A DNA stretch of 36,384 nucleotides from Thermotogaceae bacterium (GTDB taxonomy: Bacteria > Thermotogota > Thermotogae > MWEM01). Made by a program: the position numbers and the translations under genes. The stretch covers positions 1-36,384 of the forward strand of contig JASUTC010000016.1 of assembly GCA_030445775.1 (NCBI GenBank). Reading direction: 5' to 3'. The notes beneath the pieces are model-generated. The model was not told where the DNA came from, ran no database searches, and saw only the letters and a list, made by a program, of their open reading frames with translations. Of this stretch, positions 17,725-27,010 are shown one piece after another; the stretch's first letter is position 1; each line of letters begins with the position of its first letter.

Positions 17725-18711
17725 ATGGAGAAGGGTTCAAAGAAAATAGAAATTTTATGTGCCGGAGAGGTTCTCTTCGATTTAATTTCAGTTGACAGGG
17801 GTAAAGGTATCGGCGAGAGTTTGACTTTCAAGAAACGAATGGGGGGTTCCCCCTTTAACGTTTGTTGCGGTTTGTCAGCTTTGGGTGAAAGTTGCTCTTT
17901 TTTTACACAGTTGGGAGACGACAGTTTTGGGAAAGCCATATATAAGTATCTTGAAACCCGTGGTATTGATACGCAATACGCATTTGTCAAAAAGAGGGCA
18001 AAAACCTCTCTGGCTTTTGCCGGTGTTGATGAGTCCGGTAAAGCTGACTATGAATTTTACAGGGAAAACACGGCCGATGTTTCCATCAATGAGGAGACAG
18101 TGGAGCAAGTCAATTTTGACAATATATCCCTATTCCACTTTGGCTCCCTGGCCATTATTGATAAACCTGGAGCGAAAACCTATTTAAAGCTATTCGAGAA
18201 GGCAAAAAACAAATATGTTTTAACTGCGTTTGATCCCAATATTAGACCCTTTTGTATTCACGATAAAGAGAAATACATAGCTTTGGCGATGCGGATTATT
18301 CAGACAGTGGATGTGTTGAAATGTTCAGATGAAGATCTGTATTACATCACAGGTGAAAGCAAACCGGAAAAGGCACTGAAATTATTACCTCAAAATCCAA
18401 ATCGAATGGATTTTGTCACACTGGGAAAAGAAGGATGCCTTATTCACTTTGAAGGAAACTTAAAAGTCATCAATGGCTACAAAGTGGATGTTGCGGATAC
18501 CGTTGGGTGTGGAGACTCCTTCATGTCCGGCATTTTGAAAGTGATCAGAAACAGTTTTTTAAGCGATGAAACAGATCGATTTGCTCTAATGGAAGAGGCT
18601 GCCAATTTCGCCGTGGCTTGTGCAGCCATCGTCGCATCTCGTGAAGGAGCAGCTGACGCCATGCCGGGGGAAAAAGAAGTTTATCAGTTTATAGCGGACA
18701 GGGCAAATTAA
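17725..18711 (+). CDS. PfkB-family carbohydrate kinase (fructokinase-like)
   Basis: GGSPFNVCCGLSALG, DPNIRP, VADTVGCGDSFMSGIL. Confidence 0.9.
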   Translation: MEKGSKKIEILCAGEVLFDLISVDRGKGIGESLTFKKRMGGSPFNVCCGLSALGESCSFFTQLGDDSFGKAIYKYLETRGIDTQYAFVKKRAKTSLAFAGVDESGKADYEFYRENTADVSINEETVEQVNFDNISLFHFGSLAIIDKPGAKTYLKLFEKAKNKYVLTAFDPNIRPFCIHDKEKYIALAMRIIQTVDVLKCSDEDLYYITGESKPEKALKLLPQNPNRMDFVTLGKEGCLIHFEGNLKVINGYKVDVADTVGCGDSFMSGILKVIRNSFLSDETDRFALMEEAANFAVACAAIVASREGAADAMPGEKEVYQFIADRAN

Positions 18712-18799
18712 TAAAAAACCAACTTTCTATAATCAAATCAAAAACCATTTTTTTCAAGAGAACATTCTCCCTTTGATCCCGGGACGTTTTCTCCCGATA

Positions 18800-18808
18800 T
18801 GGTATAAT
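18800..18808 (+). promoter_or_regulatory. Extended -10 promoter element TGGTATAAT
   Basis: TG-N-TATAAT upstream of the histidine kinase gene. Confidence 0.5.
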
Positions 18809-18833
18809 TAAGGGGTATATTGGGGAGGTTTTT

Positions 18834-20324
18834 ATGGAAGAAACGTCTAATTCGATCAACAGATTTTTAATCACCATTGCGTCTTTTGCCAGAGAATTGA
18901 ACACGGCAAAAAACACAGTTGATATCTCGAAGGCAATCGAAAAGGTGATGGGACGGTTTTTTTCCATAGAATCCAGTTTGACCGCTATGTATAAAGATGA
19001 TGAGTGGCAGGTTATCAGGCTTGATGACGGCTTTCCCATTAGCGAAACCGATATGGAAAATTATTATTCCCTTGCCCTTGAAAGAAAATCCCCCAGTTTT
19101 TTTCCATTGAATGATTCGGACTATTTGGTCATCCTTCCTTCGGTAAAATCGGGAAGACTGCTGTCTACTTTTTTTGGTTACGTTGGAGAAAACGAAAAGG
19201 GATTTACTCAAGAATTTGAGACCATGTTTGGTTTCTTTAGCTTCTATTCAGGCATTGTTTTAGAAAACTTGGATTTGTTGAATGAAGTGAAGGATGCTGC
19301 TAAGGTTCAAGAGCAATTACGAGTCTATTTCGAAATGATGCTAAACTCGTTGGATGAGGGTATCTGTGTGTTGGATTCATCCGGTGAATTTGTCTTTAAG
19401 AATAAAAAATACCGGGAAATCGATCCGGGTGATGCGGTTGTAGAACAGATAAAGAGAATTTCGGCGGAAACTTTTGCTCAAAATACCGGCCAAGCGGTTG
19501 AAATGGAATTTGACGGGGTCTTTTACTCCTTTAATTCAGTCATTTTGACGGATGATGATCAGGTTTTACTCAGGCTTGAAGACATTACCAACACCAAAGA
19601 ACTTGAACGAATGAAGAAGATCGATCAGATGAAGACGGAGTTTATTGCCAATATTTCTCATGAGCTTCGAACACCTCTATCTGCGATAAAAGCCTATTCC
19701 GAGACGATTAACGATTCGGTTGAATCATTGGATCCCGCAACATTAAAGGAATTTATGGGAACTATCATCGATCAAAGTGATCATTTGACCTTTTTACTGG
19801 ATCAACTCCTTGATTTCTCAAGAATGGAGAGAAAGGACCTTAACTTAGAAAAGTCGAATTTCAACATTATCGAACTGATAAAAAAAGCAAAAGAGAGCAA
19901 TAAGGAGAAATATGAACAGCATTCGGTAGAAATCGAGTTGAAGTTGCCAGAAGAAGCCGTCATGGTTAATGCCGATGAAAAGAGAATCAAACAGGTTTTA
20001 ATCAATCTCATTTCAAATGCTGTTAAATATTCAAATAAAGAAATGGATGAAAAAAAGGTCGTTGTTTCATTGGAAACTGAGGGAGATGAAGTGACCATCG
20101 CCGTTAAAGATAACGGTTTGGGAATTGAAGAATCCGAGCTTGATAAGATCTTTAACAAATTTTACAGAATTGACAGTTCTTTGACTTATGAAGTGGAAGG
20201 GACAGGGCTTGGATTGGCTATTTGTCGAGAGATTATTCATGAACACGGTAAAGAGATCACCGTAGAAAGCTCACCGGGTGAAGGGTCTGTATTCAGCTTT
20301 AAACTGGACAAAGCGGGGGATTAG
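18834..20324 (+). CDS. Soluble sensor histidine kinase (GAF/PAS-like sensor + HisKA + HATPase)
   Basis: [57 protein letters not shown]; no predicted TM segment. Confidence 0.92.
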   Translation: MEETSNSINRFLITIASFARELNTAKNTVDISKAIEKVMGRFFSIESSLTAMYKDDEWQVIRLDDGFPISETDMENYYSLALERKSPSFFPLNDSDYLVILPSVKSGRLLSTFFGYVGENEKGFTQEFETMFGFFSFYSGIVLENLDLLNEVKDAAKVQEQLRVYFEMMLNSLDEGICVLDSSGEFVFKNKKYREIDPGDAVVEQIKRISAETFAQNTGQAVEMEFDGVFYSFNSVILTDDDQVLLRLEDITNTKELERMKKIDQMKTEFIANISHELRTPLSAIKAYSETINDSVESLDPATLKEFMGTIIDQSDHLTFLLDQLLDFSRMERKDLNLEKSNFNIIELIKKAKESNKEKYEQHSVEIELKLPEEAVMVNADEKRIKQVLINLISNAVKYSNKEMDEKKVVVSLETEGDEVTIAVKDNGLGIEESELDKIFNKFYRIDSSLTYEVEGTGLGLAICREIIHEHGKEITVESSPGEGSVFSFKLDKAGD

Positions 20325-20330
20325 GGTATT

Positions 20331-21176
20331 ATGGACTTAAAAAAAACCATTCAAGAAATCGAAACCCTGCCTTCACCGGATTTCATTTTACAAAAGATCG
20401 TCGATACTGCCAACAACCCAGCGGCCTCAGCAAAGGATTTAAACGAGGTGGCCTCTAAAGACCCCGGTTTTGTGGCAAAGATTTTAAAACTCGCAAATTC
20501 CGCTTATTATGGTTTACCCCGTAATGTCACAAAATTAACCGAAGCCATCATGATATTGGGATTTAAAACGGTTAGAAACATGGCCATGAGTATTTTTACC
20601 AGTAAAGAATTTTTCAGCTTTGAGCCAGAAAACCTGGATATGAAGGAATTTTGGAAACATTCAGTGGTCGTTGCCACGGTTGGAGAGTTAACCGCAGAGA
20701 TTATCGGCTATTCCAACAAAGAAGAGTTGTTTATGTGCGGGTTGCTGCACGATATCGGTAAATCCGTGCAGGGTGTACTGTTCCCCAATCTGTTTGATTC
20801 CATCATTAGTGTGGCGAGAGTTAAGAAGATCAGCTATTATCAAACTGAACAACAGTTGGAAATCCCTACTCATGAGATATTTGCAGAGTTGTTGCTTGAA
20901 AAGTGGAATTTCCCGGAACTTGTGATGATAACCGCTTCAAGGCATCATCGACCCCAAAGCATTCAAAATTCAATCTATTCAGACCCTGTGAATATCATTA
21001 CCCTGTCTACTTTTATTGCCGAAAGAATGAGAATGGGTGATAATGGGGCGGGTAGACCGATAGAGTTACCGAAATACTGTTGGGATGAATTAGGATTAAC
21101 ACCCGTCATTTTTGACGAGTTGTTGAGTTCTGTGGAAAAGAAAGTGGAAAAAATAGATGAATTTATGAATATATAA
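20331..21176 (+). CDS. HDOD domain protein
   Basis: LPSPDFILQKIVDTANNPAASAKDLNEVASKDPGFVAKILKLANSAYYGLPRNVTKLTEAIMILGFKTVRNMAMS; CGLLHDIGK. Confidence 0.9.
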   Translation: MDLKKTIQEIETLPSPDFILQKIVDTANNPAASAKDLNEVASKDPGFVAKILKLANSAYYGLPRNVTKLTEAIMILGFKTVRNMAMSIFTSKEFFSFEPENLDMKEFWKHSVVVATVGELTAEIIGYSNKEELFMCGLLHDIGKSVQGVLFPNLFDSIISVARVKKISYYQTEQQLEIPTHEIFAELLLEKWNFPELVMITASRHHRPQSIQNSIYSDPVNIITLSTFIAERMRMGDNGAGRPIELPKYCWDELGLTPVIFDELLSSVEKKVEKIDEFMNI

Positions 21177-21187
21177 GGAGGAATAAC

Positions 21188-22210
21188 ATGAGAATTGGAA
21201 TTTTAACTGGTGGTGGAGATTGCCCCGGATTGAACGCAGTTGTAAGGGGGATTGTTTCTTCAAAGCGTTCGGATATGGAGATATTTGGATTTATGAGAGG
21301 CTGGAATGGTCCGCTTGAAGCTGATTACATACCACTTAATACAGAAGATGTAGAAGGTATTCATATTCTTGGGGGTACCATACTGGGAACCTCCAGGACC
21401 AATCCCTTTAAGAAAGAAGAGGATACTAAAAAGTTATTTGAGAACCTTGAAAAGTTAAAGATTGATGCCATCATTGCCATTGGTGGTGACGACACGTTGA
21501 GTGTGGCTGCCAAGCTTTCATCTTTCCATTTTCCGGTAGTGGGTGTTCCAAAGACGATAGACAACGATGTTTCCAACACCGATTATACCTTTGGTTTCCA
21601 TACAGCTGTTAACGTAGGGGCCGATGCCATTGACCGATTGCATTCTACAGCCAAATCCCATAACAGAGTGTTTTATGTGGAGATCATGGGTAGAGAAGCC
21701 GGCTGGATAGCCCTTGAAGCCGGTTTGGCATCAGGAGCTCATTTGGTACTTATTCCCGAATATCCCATGACACTGGATGAAATCATGTCAGTCGTTGACA
21801 AGCGAATGGAGCGAGGCGGCTACTGTATCGTAGCCGTTGCAGAGGGGTTTAAACCTACAGAATTTGAAGATGAGATAAACAAACACAAAGCGGTGGATGC
21901 ATTCGGACATGTTCAATTAGGTGGAATAGCCGAACTTTTAACAGAGATTACCAAAGAAAGGCGCTCTTATGAGACGCGTTCGGTCGTACTGGGTCATCTT
22001 TTGAGAGGGGGCACGCCGACGGCTTTTGACAGGAATCTGGGAACCAGATACGGTGTTCATGCCATGGAACTGATCAAAAAGCAGGATTACGGCCGCATGG
22101 TAGCCCTTTCGGGAAACGACATTGTATCTGTTCCAATTGAATACGGTGTGGCAACTAAGAAACTGGTTCCATATGATTACTACAAACTGTGTACACTTTT
22201 CTTCGGATAA
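21188..22210 (+). CDS. 6-phosphofructokinase, PPi-dependent type predicted
   Basis: MRIGILTGGGDCPGLNAV; IGGDDTLS and VPKTIDNDVSNTD (Asp/Lys signature of PPi-PFKs); IMGREAGW. Confidence 0.9.
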   Translation: MRIGILTGGGDCPGLNAVVRGIVSSKRSDMEIFGFMRGWNGPLEADYIPLNTEDVEGIHILGGTILGTSRTNPFKKEEDTKKLFENLEKLKIDAIIAIGGDDTLSVAAKLSSFHFPVVGVPKTIDNDVSNTDYTFGFHTAVNVGADAIDRLHSTAKSHNRVFYVEIMGREAGWIALEAGLASGAHLVLIPEYPMTLDEIMSVVDKRMERGGYCIVAVAEGFKPTEFEDEINKHKAVDAFGHVQLGGIAELLTEITKERRSYETRSVVLGHLLRGGTPTAFDRNLGTRYGVHAMELIKKQDYGRMVALSGNDIVSVPIEYGVATKKLVPYDYYKLCTLFFG

Positions 22211-22222
22211 GGAGGCGATAAT

Positions 22223-22744
22223 TTGAAGGGAAATCATGCTTACGTCCTATGGGCGATTGAAGTTATTGAGAATTATATCTTAAACGGCAAGGTGATTGAT
22301 ATTCCCGAATATATCCCCCATCAGCTAATTGAGACACAGGCGGGTGCTTTTGTCACTTTGCATAATGACGATCAGAGTCTTCGTGGTTGTATTGGTACGT
22401 TTATGCCTACTCAGAAAAACCTGGCGTTGGAAATACGGGAAAACGCTATAGCAGCTGCCACACGAGACCCCCGGTTTAACGCAGTCTCTCCGGAAGAGTT
22501 GGATCATATCATCGTGTCCGTAGATGTTTTATCGCAACCGGTTGAGTGCAAGAACTTGGAAGAGTTGGATCCGAAAGTCTACGGAGTGATCGTGGAAAGC
22601 GGGTACAAAAGGGGTTTGTTACTGCCGGATCTTGACGGGGTTGATACAGTCCAAAAGCAGCTTGAAATCGCCAAAAGGAAAGCCGGTATCGGTAATCACG
22701 AAGCGGTCAAAGTTTACAAATTTGAAGTGAATAGGTACCATTAA
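22223..22744 (+). CDS. AMMECR1-domain protein (AmmeMemoRadiSam system protein A)
   Basis: AGAFVTLHNDDQSLRGCIGTFMPTQKNLALEIRENAIAAATRDPRFNAVSPEEL. Confidence 0.9.
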   Translation: MKGNHAYVLWAIEVIENYILNGKVIDIPEYIPHQLIETQAGAFVTLHNDDQSLRGCIGTFMPTQKNLALEIRENAIAAATRDPRFNAVSPEELDHIIVSVDVLSQPVECKNLEELDPKVYGVIVESGYKRGLLLPDLDGVDTVQKQLEIAKRKAGIGNHEAVKVYKFEVNRYH

Positions 22745-22756
22745 GGAGGAATTACT

Positions 22757-23743
22757 ATGAGAGAAGCCCTCTTTTACGAAGAAATTGGAGGGTCTAAGGT
22801 AAGATGCAATCTTTGTCCCCATCATTGTGAAATAGAAGATGGTCATTCGGGTACATGCCGGGTAAGAATCAACAAAGGTGGGGTCCTGTATACATTAACA
22901 TATGGAACACTTTCATCCATATCAAATGATCCCATTGAAAAAAAGCCTCTTTATCATTTTCACCCCGGTACGGTGATACTGTCGGTGGGTTCTTGGGGCT
23001 GCAACATGACATGTCCATGGTGCCAAAATTGGGAAATCGCCCATGAAAAACCACAAGTCCAGCGAGTCAACCCTGACAGACTGATTGATCTGACACTTGA
23101 CAGAGAACTTGAGGGGATTGCCTATACCTACAACGAACCGATTGTGTCTTTTGAGTTTGTTTTGGACACATCCAGAATGGCGAGTGCTGATGGGCTTTAC
23201 AATGTGATGGTCACCAACGGGTACATCGAAGAAGCGCCTCTCAAACTCTTGTTGCAGACGATACAAGCCATGAACATAGATCTAAAGGGCTTTAATCCCA
23301 AGTTTTACAAAAAGAGGACATCCGGTGATCTTGAGACAATCAAAAAGAACATTAAAACCATCAGCGATGAAGGTCTCCATTTGGAATTAACCACCCTTGT
23401 AATTCCGGGGGAAAATGATTCCGAAGAGGAAATGGAAGAACAAGCGGCATGGATCGCATCGGTCAACGATAAAATCCCCTTGCATTTATCCAAATACTAT
23501 CCGGCGTATAAATTCAACAAACCGCCCACACCTGATGAGACATTGTTAAAATTGTACGCAATCGCCAAAAAGCACTTAAAATACGTTTACTTGGGCAATA
23601 CGAATTTAAACCAGGGAAGGGATACCCATTGTCCGGTTTGCGATAACCTTTTAATCAAACGAAGAGGTTTCAACGTAGAAATCGTCGGTATACAGGATAA
23701 AAAATGCTCGAAATGTCAAACGGATCTCAACATCAAACTATGA
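22757..23743 (+). CDS. AmmeMemoRadiSam system radical SAM enzyme
   Basis: CNLCPHHCEIEDGHSGTCRVR; radical SAM motif CNMTCPWCQNWEIA; C-terminal CPVC...CSKC. Confidence 0.9.
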   Translation: MREALFYEEIGGSKVRCNLCPHHCEIEDGHSGTCRVRINKGGVLYTLTYGTLSSISNDPIEKKPLYHFHPGTVILSVGSWGCNMTCPWCQNWEIAHEKPQVQRVNPDRLIDLTLDRELEGIAYTYNEPIVSFEFVLDTSRMASADGLYNVMVTNGYIEEAPLKLLLQTIQAMNIDLKGFNPKFYKKRTSGDLETIKKNIKTISDEGLHLELTTLVIPGENDSEEEMEEQAAWIASVNDKIPLHLSKYYPAYKFNKPPTPDETLLKLYAIAKKHLKYVYLGNTNLNQGRDTHCPVCDNLLIKRRGFNVEIVGIQDKKCSKCQTDLNIKL

Positions 23744-24759
23744 AGCTATCGAAAAACAGTTGGATATTAATTCTCATATTCATCATTCTTCTACTGTTTT
23801 TTTCGATCCTGTTTTTTTTTAGAAGTAAGCCGGAATACGTTTCAAAAGTAGATATAGCCCTTGGAACAACGGTTAAAGTGGTTGTATCATCGGATAAAGA
23901 TCCCGGATTGATCATAGAGGCTATTCTTCGGGAATTTCACAGAATCGACAGGAAGTTTTCAGTTACCGATCCCAAAAGCGTGATATCACAGATCAATAAA
24001 AGTGAAAATCCCGTTGAAGTAGATGAAGAAACGGCCTTCGTGATTGAACGCTCTATCGCACTTGCCAGGGCAACGGAAGGGGCGTTTGATCCGGCTCTTG
24101 GGAATCTGATCACTCTTTGGGGATTTGACAGGATAAATGACAGTGCCTTTAAACCCACTATCCCATCGGATTCACAAATTGAAGAAGCATTGGAAAAATC
24201 CGGTTATGAAAACATCTTGTTGGAAAACGATGTGGTGATCCTTAACAATTCCGTAAAACTGGATCTTGGTGGTATCGTCAAAGGCTATGCCATTGACAGG
24301 GGGCTATCCATTGCAAAAGAAATGGATCCCGAGGCTACGGGATATATTGATGCAGGAAGGGATATAGGAATCATTGGACCAAAGTTTGGTGGTGAGTATT
24401 GGGCCATAGCCGTTCAAGATCCAAGAGGTGACAGTGGGGAGTATATCGATCTCGTTTATCTGAAAAAGGGAGCCATTGTTACTTCCGGTGATTACGAGCG
24501 CTTTTTTATGATGGATGGTGTCAGATATCATCATATCCTAAATCCTAAGACAGGATACCCGATACGAGAAACCATTTCCACCACGGTTATCTCGCCGGAT
24601 GCCATGGATGCTGATGCCTTTTCAACGGCGGCGTTTGTGCTTGGATCCGAATTTTCAGCGGTTCTGTTACCTGTTTTGGGAGGACAGGGGTTGTTTGTGG
24701 ATGCTCAAAACAAAGCGACATATACAGAAGGCTGGTCATTTTTCAAGGAAAAGCATTAA
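23740..24759 (+). CDS. apbE: FAD:protein FMN transferase ApbE
   Basis: GTTVKVVV; TEGAFDPALGNLITLWGF; LDLGGIVKGYAIDR; YHHILNPKTGYP; MDADAFSTAAFVLG; ATGA overlap with the upstream gene. Confidence 0.92.
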   Translation: MKLSKNSWILILIFIILLLFFSILFFFRSKPEYVSKVDIALGTTVKVVVSSDKDPGLIIEAILREFHRIDRKFSVTDPKSVISQINKSENPVEVDEETAFVIERSIALARATEGAFDPALGNLITLWGFDRINDSAFKPTIPSDSQIEEALEKSGYENILLENDVVILNNSVKLDLGGIVKGYAIDRGLSIAKEMDPEATGYIDAGRDIGIIGPKFGGEYWAIAVQDPRGDSGEYIDLVYLKKGAIVTSGDYERFFMMDGVRYHHILNPKTGYPIRETISTTVISPDAMDADAFSTAAFVLGSEFSAVLLPVLGGQGLFVDAQNKATYTEGWSFFKEKH

Positions 24760-25175
24760 TGCGCCAATTTCAATCACGGGTTAAAGAAAATAATTACACA
24801 TTGTTTCAAAAACGTGATCTCTATCTGTATACGATACTCATTTTTTTTGTTATTACAGCCGTGTACTTCGGGTTCGCTTTTTCAAAAGGAAGTGTTGTAG
24901 AAGTTAGAATCAACGGTACCGTTCAATATCGCTTTTCACTTGAGGAGGAAGGGCAAAAGTCTATCCAGAGTAACGGGAAAAGGCTGATGGATTTGTTGAT
25001 CGACCAGGGAGATATTCGAATCATCAATTCTCAATGCCCTCTGCATTTATGTGAAAGAGGCAGTTTGAAACAATCCGGTGTTTTAGTTTGCGTTCCTCAA
25101 AAGGTGATTATCAGCATTGTCAGAGATGAAGAACCGGTTAAAGACACAGATGGAATAGATTTGATTACAGGATAG
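24759..25175 (+). CDS. NusG domain II-containing membrane protein
   Basis: One N-terminal TM, short beta-rich domain with CPLHLCERGSLKQSGVLVCVPQKVII. Confidence 0.75.
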   Translation: MRQFQSRVKENNYTLFQKRDLYLYTILIFFVITAVYFGFAFSKGSVVEVRINGTVQYRFSLEEEGQKSIQSNGKRLMDLLIDQGDIRIINSQCPLHLCERGSLKQSGVLVCVPQKVIISIVRDEEPVKDTDGIDLITG

Positions 25176-25182
25176 AAGGAGA

Positions 25183-25716
25183 ATGAATATTAAGCGAGGA
25201 GAAAAGCCGTTTTCATCGGTGAGGTTGACATATTTATCCGTTTTAACAGCCGTTGCCATTATTATTGGTATACTGGAAACCGTTATTCCACCACCCGTCC
25301 CTTTGGTGGGGTTTAAGTGGGGTTTTTCAAACAGTATCATCTTGATGGTATTGATGCTCATGGGTCAAAAAGAAGGGTTTATTGTTGCAACCTTGAAGGT
25401 CATCATCGCCAACTTGTTAACCGGAAGGTTTTTGGGACCATCGTTTTTTTTGGGACTTGGGGGATCGCTGAGTTCTGTTTATATGATGTCAACACTGATG
25501 AAAAGTAAATTTGGTTTAATAGCAGTGAGTATATTTGGTTCGTTTGTGAGTAACTTGGTACAATTGTTTTTAGCAGCTACGCTTTTTATTGGATCCGGAA
25601 AGGTTTTTTATTTATCCGGATACATCATTGGAATTGGTGCTTTTACCGGATTTCTAAATGCCATCATCGCTTATGGGGGGATAAAATGGATGAAACAAAT
25701 CGATATACTGTCATAA
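25183..25716 (+). CDS. Gx transporter family / HepT-component-I-like membrane protein
   Basis: LETVIPPPVPLVGFKWGFSNSIILMVL; five to six TMs; conserved position after apbE-NusG_II. Confidence 0.75.
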   Translation: MNIKRGEKPFSSVRLTYLSVLTAVAIIIGILETVIPPPVPLVGFKWGFSNSIILMVLMLMGQKEGFIVATLKVIIANLLTGRFLGPSFFLGLGGSLSSVYMMSTLMKSKFGLIAVSIFGSFVSNLVQLFLAATLFIGSGKVFYLSGYIIGIGAFTGFLNAIIAYGGIKWMKQIDILS

Positions 25717-26300
25717 TGGCTTCTGGGTCACCAAGGCGGAAAGAATTGATGAAAAGGTTTCCTATAGAGGTGATTTACAAATCTCACAGGTTAGACGATG
25801 AGAAAGCGGATGAGGTTGAAAGTAAATATGAACAGGAAATTGTGGTGGATATCGCCTTAAAAAAACTCAAATCCATGTACGATCTCTTTAAAAAGCCTCA
25901 AACAGTAATTATTGCCGCAGACACCATGGTATTTTACAAAGGCAAGGTTTTGGGGAAACCCAAGTCCATAGAAGATGCCGAAGAAATGTTGCATATGCTC
26001 TCCGGACAATGGCACGAGGTTTACACCGGATGTGCGCTTTCCATTACAGAAGAAACGGGCGAAGATCATGAAATAAAATTTTGGGAGAAAACCAGGGTCA
26101 AATTCAGAAAGGTTCCCACGGCGTTCATAAAACGTTATTGTGCCACTGAAAAACCCCTTGATAAAGCGGGTTCTTATGGTATTCAAGATGAAGGGGCTTT
26201 TCTGGTTGAAAAGATTGCCGGGGATTATTACAATGTGATGGGTTTGCCTATCGGAAGACTTTGGGAATTACTGTTGGATTTTGAGGTTATCCATCTATGA
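25686..26300 (+). CDS. maf: Maf-family nucleoside triphosphate pyrophosphatase
   Basis: MASGSPRRKELM, IIAADTMVFYKGKVLGKP, DKAGSYGIQDEGAFLVEKIAGDYYNVMGLPI. Confidence 0.93.
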   Translation: MDETNRYTVIMASGSPRRKELMKRFPIEVIYKSHRLDDEKADEVESKYEQEIVVDIALKKLKSMYDLFKKPQTVIIAADTMVFYKGKVLGKPKSIEDAEEMLHMLSGQWHEVYTGCALSITEETGEDHEIKFWEKTRVKFRKVPTAFIKRYCATEKPLDKAGSYGIQDEGAFLVEKIAGDYYNVMGLPIGRLWELLLDFEVIHL

Positions 26301-27010
26301 TCATGCCCCGGGAAAAACTACTGAAATATGGTTCCGGGAGTTTAACTGCAGATGAATTGATTGCCATTCTTTTAAGAACAGGTACGCCACAAATGAATGT
26401 GTTAAAGGTTTCAGAACAGTTGTATTCAAGTATGGATCATTCGCTGTATAAGTTACAACAAGCCCCCCTTGAAAAGATTAAAAGAATCAAGGGAATGGGT
26501 CAAGTCAAGGCAATCACGTTGAAAGCCTCTTTGGAACTGGGAGTGAGATTATACAAGGAACTGGTGTTGGAAAAGCGAAAGATCAAAAAACCCTCGGATA
26601 TTTTTAAAATGTGTCTGGATATGTCTTTTTTTAATCAGGAAACCGTGAGGATTATTTCAGTGGATTCCAAATCAAACGTAATATCCGTTGAGGATATCAC
26701 AAGGGGAACAGCTAATGCCTCACTCATACATCCAAGGGAAGTATTCAAACCGGTAATTTCCAACTCAGCTGTCAGCTTTGCCGTGGTTCACAACCATCCC
26801 TCAGGTGATCCCACACCGAGTGAGGCAGATAGGGATATTACAGAACGTCTGAAAGACTGTTCAAAGATAATGGGAATTGATATAATTGATCATATTATCA
26901 TTGGTAAAGGTAGATTTTACAGCTTTACTTTGAAAAAAGAGCTACATGGAGGTGCAAATGAGGATGCCGGACAACAACAATCAGGGCTTAGACAAATTGC
27001 AGAAGCTTAA
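26297..27010 (+). CDS. radC: RadC-like JAB/MPN domain protein
   Basis: PREKLLKYGSGSLTADELIAILLRTG; VHNHPSGDPTPSEADRDIT. Confidence 0.92.
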   Translation: MIMPREKLLKYGSGSLTADELIAILLRTGTPQMNVLKVSEQLYSSMDHSLYKLQQAPLEKIKRIKGMGQVKAITLKASLELGVRLYKELVLEKRKIKKPSDIFKMCLDMSFFNQETVRIISVDSKSNVISVEDITRGTANASLIHPREVFKPVISNSAVSFAVVHNHPSGDPTPSEADRDITERLKDCSKIMGIDIIDHIIIGKGRFYSFTLKKELHGGANEDAGQQQSGLRQIAEA

